A stretch of DNA of 64,000 nucleotides from Bacteroidota bacterium (lineage in GTDB: Bacteria > Bacteroidota > Bacteroidia > Bacteroidales > UBA10428): assembly GCA_023442525.1 (NCBI GenBank), contig JAEZZA010000025.1:18196-82195 (forward strand). Reading direction: 5' to 3'. Shown piece by piece: positions 36,167 to 45,187 of this stretch; position 1 is the first letter of the stretch, and each line of letters opens with the position of its first letter. Made by a program: the position numbers and the translations under genes. The notes under the pieces were generated by a model, which searched no databases, was not told where the DNA came from, and worked only from the letters and a program-made list of their open reading frames with translations.

Positions 36167-37816
36167 TCAGGCAAGCATTTTCTCCATATCGGCCTCAACC
36201 TCTGAAATTCCCGACACACCAAAGTTTTCGGTAATTATTTTTGCCACGTTGGGCGATAAAAATGCCGGAAGTGTTGGCCCGAGATGAATTTTTTTCACCC
36301 CAAGGTATAATAAGGCTAAAAGTACAATAACTGCTTTTTGTTCATACCATGCGATATTATACTCAATGGGCAATTCATTAATATCGTTGAGGGCAAAGAT
36401 CTCTTTAAGCTTAAGCGCTATAACAGCCAGCGAATAGGAATCGTTGCACTGACCGGCATCAAGTACACGTGGAATACCATTAATATCACCCAGTGGTAAT
36501 TTGTTGTAACGGTATTTGGCACAACCTGCCGTTAGTATTACGGTGTCTTTGGGCAGTGTTGAAGCAAAGTTGGTATAGTAATCCCTGCTTTTCATACGAC
36601 CATCGCAGCCTGCCATAACGAAAAATTTACGAATCTTACCTGTTTTCACAGCTTCCACAACCTTGTCGGCAAGTGCAAATACCTGGGCATGAGCAAAACC
36701 GCCGGTTATTTCACCCGATTCAATTTCAACGGGGGGCTGGCATTTTTTGGCATGTTCAATAACTACAGAAAAATCTTTTCTTTCGCCAGGCTTTCTGTCG
36801 GCTATATGAGGGAATCCCGTGTATCCCACTTCACCTGTTGTATATACGCGATCGGCATAAACAGCATCTGGAAGCGGCGGTACCAGACAGTTGGTAGTAA
36901 ACAGTATGGGACCATTGAATGAGCTGAATTCTTCTCTTTGTTTCCACCATGCATTTCCATAGTTGCCGGCAAAATTTGAGTATTTTTTGAAATACGGATA
37001 ATAATGAGCCGGTAACATTTCGCTATGTGTATATACATCCACGCCTGAATCTTTGGCCTGTTCCAGCAAATCTTCCAGGTCGCGCAAATCGTGTCCGCTG
37101 ATCAGAATTCCCGGATTCTGCCGGACTCCGATATTCACACGGGTTATTTCAGGATTTCCGTATCTCGATGTATTTGCATTATCCAGAAGGGCCATTACCT
37201 TAACCCCGTAACTACCGGTTTCCACTACAATTTTCAGTAAATCTTCCGCAGTGAGTGAGTCATCTGTTGTTGATGCCAGTGCCTTGTGCATGAAGGAAAA
37301 TATTTCCGGATCGTCATGTCCAAGATTCCATGCATGTTCAGCATAAGCAGCCATGCCTTTAATACCAAAAGTAATCAGTCCACGCAGCGAACGGATATCT
37401 TCATCCTTGAAGGAAAGAAATCCGATGAGGAATGCCTTGGCATCAAATTCAGACTCAGTCTCAGCCTCCCAGGTAACACATTCGGGCGGATTCTGAAGGT
37501 TTACGTTTAATTTACTCAGCTTCAACCTGAGCAGGTTCCGAAGAGCAAGAGCCTCCCTGATACGGGCATAAAAAGCAACTTTATCAAAGTTGGCGTTAGT
37601 GATCGTTGAGAAAAGTCCCTTCATTACAAATACATCGGGTTGCTTTTCGGTATATCCCTTTTTACGCAATTCAAGAGTACAATACGAAATTCCCTTCATT
37701 ACATAGATCAACAGATCCTGAAGATTAGCCACATCCTCAGTTTTGCCGCATACTCCTTTTATCTGGCAACCTGTGCCTTTGGCGGCTTCCTGGCATTGAA
37801 AACAAAACATTCCCAT
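36167..37816 (-). CDS. hcp: hydroxylamine reductase / hybrid cluster protein
   Basis: 549 residues. The N-terminal cluster cysteines are in MFCFQCQEAAKGTGCQIKGVC (spacing C-x2-C-x8-C-x5-C, as in class I/III rather than the E. coli class II type). Hybrid-cluster ligands appear in GHDLRDL, THSEMLPAHYYP, TTNCLVPP, AGCAKYRYNK and DAGQCNDSYS. Hcp acts as a high-affinity NO reductase or protein nitrosylase and can reduce hydroxylamine. The gene lies 34 bp after the ferredoxin gene and is likely controlled by the HcpR-type regulator through the palindrome at 38795. Confidence 0.96.
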   Translation of the reverse strand: MGMFCFQCQEAAKGTGCQIKGVCGKTEDVANLQDLLIYVMKGISYCTLELRKKGYTEKQPDVFVMKGLFSTITNANFDKVAFYARIREALALRNLLRLKLSKLNVNLQNPPECVTWEAETESEFDAKAFLIGFLSFKDEDIRSLRGLITFGIKGMAAYAEHAWNLGHDDPEIFSFMHKALASTTDDSLTAEDLLKIVVETGSYGVKVMALLDNANTSRYGNPEITRVNIGVRQNPGILISGHDLRDLEDLLEQAKDSGVDVYTHSEMLPAHYYPYFKKYSNFAGNYGNAWWKQREEFSSFNGPILFTTNCLVPPLPDAVYADRVYTTGEVGYTGFPHIADRKPGERKDFSVVIEHAKKCQPPVEIESGEITGGFAHAQVFALADKVVEAVKTGKIRKFFVMAGCDGRMKSRDYYTNFASTLPKDTVILTAGCAKYRYNKLPLGDINGIPRVLDAGQCNDSYSLAVIALKLKEIFALNDINELPIEYNIAWYEQKAVIVLLALLYLGVKKIHLGPTLPAFLSPNVAKIITENFGVSGISEVEADMEKMLA

Positions 37817-37850
37817 AATATTTTAAAGATTTATAGTTTAAAATTCCTGA

Positions 37851-38729
37851 TTATACCCATTGTTCCTGCAATACTTCTCCTTCGATGGAGATTACTATGG
37901 CTTTGACCGGTACTTTACGCCGGGCTGCCGATACAGCCTGCTGAACAATTCTCAGTAATCCGCCGCAACATGGAACCTGCATGATCACAACTGTTAGTGT
38001 ATTTACATTAGCATGATCAATCATGGCAGTGATTTTATTCAGATACGATTCGAGATTCGTGTCAAGTTTGGGACAGGCAATTACCAGACTCTTGCCTTTC
38101 AGGAATTTCTGGTGAAAATTTCCGACGGCATAAGCAGTACAATCTGCAGCAATCAGAACATCGGCATTCCTGAAATTAGGCGATTGAGGATTTATAAGGT
38201 GAAGTTGTACGGGCCATTGTCTTAATTCGCTTGATGGCTCAACCACAACATCGGTTGCGGCCATTTTATACTCCGTATGAGCATGTCTTTCGATTTTACG
38301 CTCACTGCTGCCAGGGCATCCGCCACCGGCACAGCCGCTGTTATAATTGTGTACTTCAGATATTACAGCGGGTAAGTCAAAGGGCAGTTCCGATTCATGA
38401 TTTTTCATGTACATAACAGCTTCGCGCAGGTATCCGGTTTCATTATGGTCTTTCAAATGCTTCAGATGAGCCGTCACAGTGTTTTTCCCCTTGGAAACCA
38501 TTATTTCCATAACCTTCTGTTCGTTGTACTCTTCTGCTTCTCTTTTCTCAATTGAGATGGCCCCTTGCGGACAATGACCCAGACATGCTCCGAGTCCGTC
38601 GCACATCAGATCACTTATCAACCTGGCCTTGCCATCGATAATCTGCAGAGCACCTTCGTGGCAACCTGGGACACAAAGACCGCACCCGTTGCACAATTCT
38701 TCGTCTATCTTTACAACTTCCCTGATCAT
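37851..38729 (-). CDS. ferredoxin-type iron-sulfur protein, Hcp partner
   Basis: 292 residues from ATG at 38729 (MIREVVKIDEELCNGCG). Two 4Fe-4S motifs lie in residues 12-60: CNGCGLCVPGC and CDGLGACLGHC. A later Cys cluster SGCAGGGCPGS and IMQVPCCGGL suggest further metal binding. This architecture is often encoded next to hcp in anaerobic Bacteroidota and clostridia and presumably feeds electrons to Hcp. First gene of the ferredoxin-hcp-cupin operon. An ATG at 38804 would overlap the regulatory palindrome and is rejected. Confidence 0.88.
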   Translation of the reverse strand: MIREVVKIDEELCNGCGLCVPGCHEGALQIIDGKARLISDLMCDGLGACLGHCPQGAISIEKREAEEYNEQKVMEIMVSKGKNTVTAHLKHLKDHNETGYLREAVMYMKNHESELPFDLPAVISEVHNYNSGCAGGGCPGSSERKIERHAHTEYKMAATDVVVEPSSELRQWPVQLHLINPQSPNFRNADVLIAADCTAYAVGNFHQKFLKGKSLVIACPKLDTNLESYLNKITAMIDHANVNTLTVVIMQVPCCGGLLRIVQQAVSAARRKVPVKAIVISIEGEVLQEQWV

Positions 38730-38767
38730 ATTCTGTGTTTTAAAACTTTTGCTTCGTAATTTTGATT

Positions 38768-38775
38768 CAAATTTA
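38768..38775 (-). promoter_or_regulatory. probable -7 promoter element of the ferredoxin-hcp operon
   Basis: TAAATTTG on the minus strand matches TAnnTTTG. There is no TTTG -33 box; the HcpR-like palindrome is centred about 41 bases upstream of the expected start site, the position of a class II CRP/FNR activator. Confidence 0.6.
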
Positions 38776-38794
38776 AGATGTGTACATCCGGAAT

Positions 38795-38814
38795 TTTGTA
38801 ACATATGTTACAAA
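38795..38814. promoter_or_regulatory. HcpR-type operator, perfect 20-bp palindrome
   Basis: TTTGTAACATATGTTACAAA is a perfect inverted repeat in the 97-bp gap between the ferredoxin-hcp operon and the divergent Crp/Fnr-family gene. The GTAAC-n4-GTTAC core is what I recall for HcpR sites in Bacteroidota. It is 12 bp before the regulator ATG, so it probably mediates autoregulation as well as control of hcp. Confidence 0.82.
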
Positions 38815-38826
38815 TCGTAATTTTTT

Positions 38827-39504
38827 ATGGAAGATTATTTCACTATCCTTTCTAATACCAATATTTTCAAGGGACTGACAGGCGAAAATATTGCCAGTCT
38901 TATGAATGACAAGCCTTTTCGAATTCGCGATTTTGATAAGGATGAATACATAGCCTACAATCATGATCTGTGCACTGATATGCTGATCGTGGTCAGGGGA
39001 TCGGTACGCGGTGAAATGGCGGATTTTTCGGGGAAGCGGCTTAAAATTGAAGATATTCCGGCCCCCCGGCCACTTGCAGTGGCCTTTATCTTTGGCAGAG
39101 ATAACCGTTTCCCTGTAGACATCATTGCCAACGAGCCTTCGAAGATTATGGTCATTCCCCGGGATGTTCTGATTTTCCTGTTGCAAAACAGCCGGGTGAT
39201 ATTAAATAATTACCTGAATGCCATTTCAAGCCGCACACAGTTTCTGTCGGGAAAGATCCGGTTTCTGTCATTCAAGACCATACGTGAAAAAATGGCTAAT
39301 TTTATCCTGAACAACCTTGTTGCCGGAAGCAATAAAATGGTATTGAATCAATCACAATCCGAACTGGCTGATTATTTCGGAGTTACTCGCCCCTCTCTGG
39401 CTCGTACATTGGCCGAAATGGAAAGTGAAGGCATTATCAGGGCCGACCGGAGAGAGATAACCATACTGGACCGTGAAAGATTGAATAAGCTGATTAATGG
39501 TTAG
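38827..39504 (+). CDS. Crp/Fnr family regulator, HcpR-like
   Basis: 225 residues. N-terminal cyclic-nucleotide-binding-like beta roll (about 10-120), long dimerisation helix (about 125-150) and C-terminal helix-turn-helix (SQSELADYFGVTRPSLARTLAEMESEGII). It lacks the N-terminal cysteine cluster of FNR, as does HcpR, which senses NO through haem in some species. Its position divergent from hcp across a perfect palindrome supports this assignment. Probably activates hcp under nitrosative stress. Confidence 0.85.
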   Translation: MEDYFTILSNTNIFKGLTGENIASLMNDKPFRIRDFDKDEYIAYNHDLCTDMLIVVRGSVRGEMADFSGKRLKIEDIPAPRPLAVAFIFGRDNRFPVDIIANEPSKIMVIPRDVLIFLLQNSRVILNNYLNAISSRTQFLSGKIRFLSFKTIREKMANFILNNLVAGSNKMVLNQSQSELADYFGVTRPSLARTLAEMESEGIIRADRREITILDRERLNKLING

Positions 39505-39550
39505 CTGGTGGTACAGAAAAAGGAATGATTAACTGTAATTCATTTTCTAT

Positions 39551-39883
39551 ATGCAAAACATAATTCTTACGACTACTCCTTCGATTGAAGGAAGGAAGAT
39601 TACCCGTTATTATGGTATTGTTAGTGGTGAAGCTATCATTGGTGCCAATATTTTCCGTGACATATTTGCAGGTATACGTGATATTGTCGGCGGCCGTTCG
39701 GCATCATATGAGGAAGTCCTTCGCGAAGCCAAGCAAAATGCCCTGATGGAAATGGAAGAAAATGCCCGCAGAGCGGGTGCCAATGCAGTAGTAGGAGTGG
39801 ATCTTGACTATGAAACCATCGGCTCCAATGGCAGTATGCTAATGGTTACCGCCAGCGGAACAGCTGTTTTTGTCGAGGGATGA
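39551..39883 (+). CDS. YbjQ/DUF74 family protein (heavy-metal-binding-like pentamer)
   Basis: 110 residues covering the whole YbjQ domain: TTTPSIEGRKITRYYGIVSGEAIIGANIFRD at the start, ARRAGANAVVGVDLDYETIG and VTASGTAVFV at the end. Members form pentamers resembling heavy-metal-binding proteins; function unknown. It ends 2 bp before the tag ATG, so the two are probably co-translated. Confidence 0.9.
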   Translation: MQNIILTTTPSIEGRKITRYYGIVSGEAIIGANIFRDIFAGIRDIVGGRSASYEEVLREAKQNALMEMEENARRAGANAVVGVDLDYETIGSNGSMLMVTASGTAVFVEG

Positions 39884-39884
39884 T

Positions 39885-40454
39885 ATGGAAGCAACCAGAT
39901 GCGGCTGGTCGGAAAAATATCCGATATTAAATGACTATCATGATAAGGAATGGGGAGTTCCTTCTCGTGACGAAAACCATATATTCGAAATGTTTTCGCT
40001 TGATTGTTTTCAGGCAGGACTGAGCTGGATAACCATCCTGAATAAAAGAGAAGCGTTCCGTAAGGCTTTTGACGGATTCAAAATAGAAAGAGTGGCGCAA
40101 TACGACGAAAAGAAAATTGAAGAATTATTATTAAATCCAGGTATAGTACGCAATAAACTGAAAATTCCAGCGGTAATAAACAATGCCCGGGTGATACTCA
40201 AAATGCGGGGGGAGGATATTTCATTCAGCGAGTACATCTGGAGTTTCACTGAGGGGAAAACCATACATAATCACTGGAAAAGCATTGGTGAAATACCTGC
40301 CACCTCACCTGAATCCGACGCCATGAGCAAGGATATGATTAAAAGAGGATTTAAGTTTGCAGGATCTACCATCTGTTACGCATTCATGCAGTCGATTGGC
40401 ATGGTGAACGATCACGTGGTAACCTGTTTCCGTCACCCGGAGTTGCTCAAATAA
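39885..40454 (+). CDS. tag: DNA-3-methyladenine glycosylase I
   Basis: 189 residues from ATG at 39885. N-terminal RCGWSEKYPILNDYHDKEWG is the Tag signature with the first zinc ligand; FEMFSLDCFQAGLSWITILNKREAFRKAF is the substrate-binding helix region; the C-terminal VNDHVVTCFRH supplies the other zinc ligands. Removes 3-methyladenine from DNA. Convergent with lipA, 16 bp apart. Confidence 0.95.
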   Translation: MEATRCGWSEKYPILNDYHDKEWGVPSRDENHIFEMFSLDCFQAGLSWITILNKREAFRKAFDGFKIERVAQYDEKKIEELLLNPGIVRNKLKIPAVINNARVILKMRGEDISFSEYIWSFTEGKTIHNHWKSIGEIPATSPESDAMSKDMIKRGFKFAGSTICYAFMQSIGMVNDHVVTCFRHPELLK

Positions 40455-40470
40455 TCACCAGTATCGTGAT

Positions 40471-41349
40471 TTAAAGGATGTGTTTCTCGGCATGATACGA
40501 GGAGCGCACGAGAGGGCTGCTTTCAACCACAGCGAATCCTTTTTCGATACCAATTCTGTGAAATTTATCAAATTGTTCGGGAGTTACGTATTCAACCACG
40601 GGCATATGCGTCAATGTGGGTTGCAGATACTGCCCGATGGTCATTACCTTCACTCCTGCCTTGAGCAGATCGTCCATGGTTTCGACTACCTCAGCCTCAG
40701 TTTCTCCGAGCCCCAGCATGATGCCCGATTTAGTTGTAATACCGGAAGCAGCAATATAATTCAGCACATCAAGGCTGATATGATACCTGGCCTTACTCCG
40801 GATTTGTCGGGTAAGTCGCTCAACGGTTTCGAGATTATGCGAAATTACCTCGGGGCGGGCATCAATTATCTTCTGTATCAATTCACGCCGTCCCTGGAAA
40901 TCGGGAATGAGTACTTCCATGGTAGTAGACGGATTCACTTCTTTAACCCGCCGGATAGCTGCTACCCATAATCCGGCCCCCAGATCTTCAAGATCGTCGC
41001 GGTCAACCGATGTGATAACGGAATGTTTAACTCCCATCGAACGGATTGACTCAGCCAGCCGGTCGGGTTCCAGCCAGTCGACCGGAAGCGGCTTCCCGGT
41101 AGGCACCGAACAGAACTTGCAACGCCGGGTACAGATATTCCCGAGAATCATGAAAGTGGCCGTACCGTGATTCCAGCATTCTCCTATATTGGGGCAATTA
41201 CCACTGGTACATATAGTATGAAGATTCTGCCGCATAACCAGGTTTCTAACCCGGGAATACGTTTCACCGTTTGCACGTTTCATCTTCATCCAATGCGGCA
41301 GACGTGGGCGAACCAATGAATTATTTTCCAAGAACAGAATTTTGTGCAA
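40471..41349 (-). CDS. lipA: lipoyl synthase
   Basis: 292 residues. Radical SAM enzyme that inserts two sulfurs into octanoyl-lipoyl domains. The auxiliary cluster CxxxxCxxxxxC is in CTSGNCPNIGEC, the radical SAM cluster is in CTRRCKFCSV, and the C-terminal RSSY serine ligand is in SPLVRSSYHA. All cluster ligands are present. Start at 41349 assumed; an internal ATG before KMKRANGE is possible. Confidence 0.96.
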   Translation of the reverse strand: MHKILFLENNSLVRPRLPHWMKMKRANGETYSRVRNLVMRQNLHTICTSGNCPNIGECWNHGTATFMILGNICTRRCKFCSVPTGKPLPVDWLEPDRLAESIRSMGVKHSVITSVDRDDLEDLGAGLWVAAIRRVKEVNPSTTMEVLIPDFQGRRELIQKIIDARPEVISHNLETVERLTRQIRSKARYHISLDVLNYIAASGITTKSGIMLGLGETEAEVVETMDDLLKAGVKVMTIGQYLQPTLTHMPVVEYVTPEQFDKFHRIGIEKGFAVVESSPLVRSSYHAEKHIL

Positions 41350-41377
41350 AGATACTACATTTCTGAATTGTCTTCTA

Positions 41378-41459
41378 AGTCTTGTGGTATTCTAAGTCTT
41401 CTAAGTCGTGACCAGAAGACCAGGAGACCAGGAGACTTAGAAGGCCAGAAGACAAATTC
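41378..41459. repeat. low-complexity spacer of GTCTTCTAAG/AGACCAGGAG repeats
   Basis: The spacer between lipA and the Big_2 lipoprotein gene is built of short repeats: TCTAAGTCTT units to about 41408, then AGAAGACCAGGAGACCAGGAG units, with the two halves partly complementary (CTTCTAAGTC against GACTTAGAAG). No gene. Could act as a transcription end between the convergent-divergent neighbours. Confidence 0.5.
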
Positions 41460-42659
41460 TTACTCCCAATCCCAATCTTCGAGTGGTGGCGGAGGAGTAT
41501 TGGGGAGGGGCATTGCCAGAATGTCCTGAACACTCCGGAAGTCCAGTTTAATCTTTATAAATCTTTGTGTTCTGACACCACTGTTTTCAGTCTCGGAAGA
41601 TCCTTCAAGATTTAATGTCATAATTCCTCCCGATGGGTTCAGGTAGTAATCATTGAGTGTAGCCTTTTCAATAAGAGGGGATTTCGTAACATCTTCACCG
41701 GGGTCTATGGAAGTAATTGTACCTGTGATTCCAAAGTACAGTTCATCGTCCGTTGGTTCGAGTTGCATGGTGAAATAGTCCCATTTCTTACAGTGACCAT
41801 TACCCACAATGTCCTCGCCCAAATGTTCAACATAAGTAAGAATATTCAGGCCAACTATATATAATGGTACATTCAGTGTCCGGTTCAGTGAAAAGGGCTG
41901 TATATTGAGCGATATTGCTTGTTTTGGGTTTGTACCTTCCGAAAGAAAATCAAACACCTTTACATATCTCTCCACTGAAGTTCCGCCCTCATCAAAGAGT
42001 ACGTAGTCCATTTCTTCTTTCTTAACCGACACTTGTAACGGAGCTTTGGCGTGAAACAGTATATGGGAATAATCATTGTCGTCGCGTAATTTAAATTCGC
42101 TGCTTGCAGTAAAAACCGGCACGTTACCACTCTGTGTGATCGTTTCCCAGTAATCGGGTTCTTCAGCAAGTCTTTCAATGCGGCCCATGACCGCATTTCC
42201 TAATAATGTACCAGAAATTTGGACAAATGACTCATCTTTGGGAGCCGGATCTTTACCTGACGGGTAAGTGGTTATAGTTCGTATACCAATGTTCACCATC
42301 ACTTCATGACATAACGGATAAACTATCTCTTCATCTTCAATAACCGTAACGGTACATGTGGCAGATTTGTCGCCTGCCTGGGCTTTTATAGTAGCTGTAC
42401 CGGTTATACCACCGGCTATAACCTCGCCATCATCAACGGCCGCAACCGAAGAATTGCTGCTGCTCCAGACAATATCGGCACCGGCTGGAACAACGGTGGC
42501 CTGCAGCATAGCCGTTTCACCTGTCTTCAGGGTCAGAGTTTGCCGGTTAAGAGTTATACTTTCGACAGATTGAGGTGTATCCGAATTTTTTTCGCATGAA
42601 AATAATGCAGAAACAATAAAAACTACAAGGAGCTGAATAACAATGGTTTTTCTAAACAT
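41460..42659 (-). CDS. Big_2 (Ig-like) domain lipoprotein
   Basis: 399 residues. Lipoprotein signal with VSALFSCEKN (Cys near residue 22). Residues about 33-108 are a bacterial Ig-like Big_2 domain (SITLNRQTLTLKTGETAMLQA, then GTATIKAQAGDKSATCTVTV). The rest is not recognised; it is beta-rich and ends in a Pro-rich LPNTPPPPLEDWDWE. Probably exported to the outer-membrane surface. It stands alone. Confidence 0.82.
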   Translation of the reverse strand: MFRKTIVIQLLVVFIVSALFSCEKNSDTPQSVESITLNRQTLTLKTGETAMLQATVVPAGADIVWSSSNSSVAAVDDGEVIAGGITGTATIKAQAGDKSATCTVTVIEDEEIVYPLCHEVMVNIGIRTITTYPSGKDPAPKDESFVQISGTLLGNAVMGRIERLAEEPDYWETITQSGNVPVFTASSEFKLRDDNDYSHILFHAKAPLQVSVKKEEMDYVLFDEGGTSVERYVKVFDFLSEGTNPKQAISLNIQPFSLNRTLNVPLYIVGLNILTYVEHLGEDIVGNGHCKKWDYFTMQLEPTDDELYFGITGTITSIDPGEDVTKSPLIEKATLNDYYLNPSGGIMTLNLEGSSETENSGVRTQRFIKIKLDFRSVQDILAMPLPNTPPPPLEDWDWE

Positions 42660-42926
42660 AGTTTTGGTTTTTGCAATAAATAATTAATCCCAGACCGGAT
42701 GAACGGTAAAATTTTGTGGCTTTGTGAGTGAGGTTTGATTACCGAATATACGTATAGTGCCGGTATAAGGATACGACTTTAATCAGGATTTAATTGGGTG
42801 GACTGATTCATGTGTCATAAACTGATTAATCAAAACAATTTCCAGTTTTGCTCAAACCGAAACAATTCTATATATTCGCAGACTTTGTTTACTATTTGAG
42901 TTATTTTAATGTTTGTTTCTTTTCAT

Positions 42927-43010
42927 GCCCGGATGGCGGAATAGGTAGACGCGCTGGTCTCAAAAACCAGTGGGAGTTTTCCCTTGCCGGTTCGATTCCG
43001 GCTCCGGGTA
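42927..43010 (+). tRNA. tRNA-Leu (anticodon CAA)
   Basis: 84 bases from GCCCGGA to TCCGGGT plus discriminator A. Acceptor stem pairs with one G-U at the end; D-arm GGCGGAATAGGTAGACGC, anticodon loop CTCAAAA, long variable arm TGGGAGTTTTCCCTT and T-loop GGTTCGATTCC are all in place. It lies 74 bases before the esterase gene, same strand. Confidence 0.95.
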
Positions 43011-43084
43011 CTTCCTTTATTGACATTCGAATTTTCACCCTAAAATCATTTGATTCCGGATTGGTTAAACCTAAAATTAAAAGA

Positions 43085-44275
43085 ATGAAAAAGATTTCAG
43101 TATTTGCAGCGACAGTGATGTTGTGTGTCGGATCGTATGCACAACAGGCATTATGGGGAGGTCAGGAAATAATTTCTCCTGAAATTCACAGTAATAATTC
43201 CGTGACATTCCGTTTCGCAGCTCCGGATGCTAAAAAGGTGGAATTGACGGGGGACTTTCTTCCTACTGAAAAGAAACAGAGTCCCATGGGAGCTTATGAC
43301 GCTCCGGGAGTTGTTTTGATGACCAAAAATGATAAGGGAGTATGGGAATATACAACTGAAACGCTGGCTCCTGAACTTTATGGTTATTCGTTTATACTCG
43401 ACGGTGTTAAGGTGACCGATCCGAATAATGTATATATGAATCGCGACGTAAGTACTGTAACCAATATTTTCATTGTAGAAGGCGACAGGGCCGATCTGTA
43501 CAAGGTTAACGATGTACCGCACGGTACGGTTGCCCGCAGATGGTATGACAGTCCTGGGCTTGGAATGAAACGCAGGATGACTATTTACACGCCTCCGGGT
43601 TATGAAGAAAGCACAAACGAATATCCTGTTTTATATTTATTACATGGTGCCGGTGGAGATGAAGAGGCATGGATCGCTTTGGGGCGTACCGCACAGATAA
43701 TGGATAACCTGATAGCCTCTGGCAAGGCCAAGCCTATGATTGTTGTTATGACAAATGGTAATGCTGGCCAGAAAGCTGCTCCAGGTGAATGGGAAAGAGG
43801 TATGTACAAGCCTTCATTTATGGGCGACACACGTATGGATGGTGCATTCGAAGAATCTTTCCCCGATGTCTGGAAATTTATTGAAAAGAACTACCGTGTA
43901 GTGAAATCCAAATCGGGCAGAGCCATTGCCGGTCTTTCCATGGGAGGTTACCATTCTTTCCATATATCAAAAGAATATCCCGATATGTTTGACTATGTGG
44001 GACTTTTTTCTGCCGCCATAATGCCACGCGAAGGAGTCACCTCAAAGGTTTATGAGAATCTGGATGAAAAATTGAAAGCGCAGTTTTCGAAGAAGCCAAA
44101 GCTGTACTGGATTGCAATTGGTAATACAGATTTCCTGTATCAGGCCAATGTGGATTTGCGCAAGAAATTAGATGAAAACAAATATCCGTATACCTATTAT
44201 GAAACGGGTGAAGGGCATATCTGGAAGAACTGGAGGATATACCTTTCAGAATTTGTACCCATGCTCTTCAAATAG
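43085..44275 (+). CDS. secreted esterase with N-terminal CBM48-like domain
   Basis: 396 residues from ATG at 43085. Signal peptide (1-19), then an E-set/CBM48-like domain (about 35-115: NNSVTFRFAAPDAKKVELTGDF) as in glycogen-branching-type enzymes, then an esterase-D/feruloyl esterase fold with LLHGAGGDEEAW oxyanion region, nucleophile in AGLSMGGYHS and a C-terminal His in GEGHIWKNW. This layout is common in Bacteroidota xylan and plant polysaccharide loci, although no other polysaccharide genes are near. Substrate unproven. Confidence 0.9.
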   Translation: MKKISVFAATVMLCVGSYAQQALWGGQEIISPEIHSNNSVTFRFAAPDAKKVELTGDFLPTEKKQSPMGAYDAPGVVLMTKNDKGVWEYTTETLAPELYGYSFILDGVKVTDPNNVYMNRDVSTVTNIFIVEGDRADLYKVNDVPHGTVARRWYDSPGLGMKRRMTIYTPPGYEESTNEYPVLYLLHGAGGDEEAWIALGRTAQIMDNLIASGKAKPMIVVMTNGNAGQKAAPGEWERGMYKPSFMGDTRMDGAFEESFPDVWKFIEKNYRVVKSKSGRAIAGLSMGGYHSFHISKEYPDMFDYVGLFSAAIMPREGVTSKVYENLDEKLKAQFSKKPKLYWIAIGNTDFLYQANVDLRKKLDENKYPYTYYETGEGHIWKNWRIYLSEFVPMLFK

Positions 44276-44294
44276 TGTAGGAGTAAAAGAATGG

Positions 44295-44327
44295 AGAGGC
44301 TGTTGAATCAAACAGCCTCTTTTTTTT
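44295..44327 (+). terminator. Rho-independent terminator after the esterase gene
   Basis: Arms AGAGGCTGTT (44295-44304) and AACAGCCTCT (44311-44320), 6-base loop, followed by T residues to 44327. Confidence 0.92.
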
Positions 44328-44527
44328 ACTCTTAATTCTCCAATTTCTCCGTTATGAACCGGCGGGTACAGACTGCATACTCAAAACATTTAGTAATTTA
44401 GCATATGAATCTCCACCCTGATTTTAAGATCGTTACAGATCTGTGAAAACATCCTTTCTAAATCTTGCAACTGACAGATGTGTTTCAGGGGCAGAAATTT
44501 ATTAAGAACAAGTAATAGTTGATTCCA

Positions 44528-45187
44528 ATGGAAATTAGGATCAGTGCTGATATAAAAAACATCAATCCCTCAACTTCTTTAGGTTTTGTTGAAGCCCGAT
44601 GCAATAACAGCGAGCACAACGATAGTTTATGGCTGTTGATTACCGCCGAAACGATACGAATCAGGCAAATGCTTTCATTTGATGAAATCAAGAATTTGCC
44701 TGCGGTTGCGGCTACGCGTGGAATGTACTCGGCATGCGGCAAGGATCCCAGTCGTTACCGCCCAAGTGCGGAAGCGTTAATGCGCCGTATTGTAAAGGGG
44801 CAGGATCTGTATCAGATCAATACGCTGGTTGATATAATCAACTTTATATCCCTTAAGACCGGCTTTTCGATAGGTGGCTTCGATGTATCAAAAATTCAGG
44901 GTAATGTGGAAGCCGGGATAGGACGACCTGATGAGCTGTACCATGCAATAGGCAGAGGCTTGCTTAATATTGAAAACCTGCCGGTATTACGTGACGAAAA
45001 AGGAGCAATAGGATCTCCGACCAGTGATGAAGAACGGACATCAATTGGAACGGATACCATCCAAATACTTCTCGTATTCTACGACTTCGGGTCGCCTGAG
45101 GAATTACCCGTCGCCATGAATATGGCTAAGGAATTGCTGAAACATCATGCCGGTGCGGAGTTGATAAAGCTGGAAATTGTTCATTAA
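44528..45187 (+). CDS. B3/B4 domain protein (PheT-like editing fold)
   Basis: 219 residues from ATG at 44528 (an in-frame TTG at 44519 is the alternative). Contains the B3/B4 domain found in the phenylalanyl-tRNA synthetase beta subunit: AVAATRGMYSACGKDPSRYRPSAEALMRR, VDIINFISLKTGFSIGGFD and the C-terminal DTIQILLVFYDFG. Stand-alone proteins of this kind may have tRNA-editing or unrelated roles. Single gene; 240 bp of non-coding sequence precedes it. Confidence 0.88.
   Translation: MEIRISADIKNINPSTSLGFVEARCNNSEHNDSLWLLITAETIRIRQMLSFDEIKNLPAVAATRGMYSACGKDPSRYRPSAEALMRRIVKGQDLYQINTLVDIINFISLKTGFSIGGFDVSKIQGNVEAGIGRPDELYHAIGRGLLNIENLPVLRDEKGAIGSPTSDEERTSIGTDTIQILLVFYDFGSPEELPVAMNMAKELLKHHAGAELIKLEIVH

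Noticed and set aside
36154..36222. Longer start of the cupin gene overlapping hcp
   Set aside because: It would be read out of frame from hcp; MEYSKSEKF at 36153 is a clean start 13 bp after hcp.
42848..43084. N-terminal extension of the esterase open frame reading PDGGIGRRAGLKNQ
   Set aside because: These residues are the translation of the tRNA-Leu(CAA) gene, a well known spurious peptide. The esterase starts at the signal peptide ATG at 43085.
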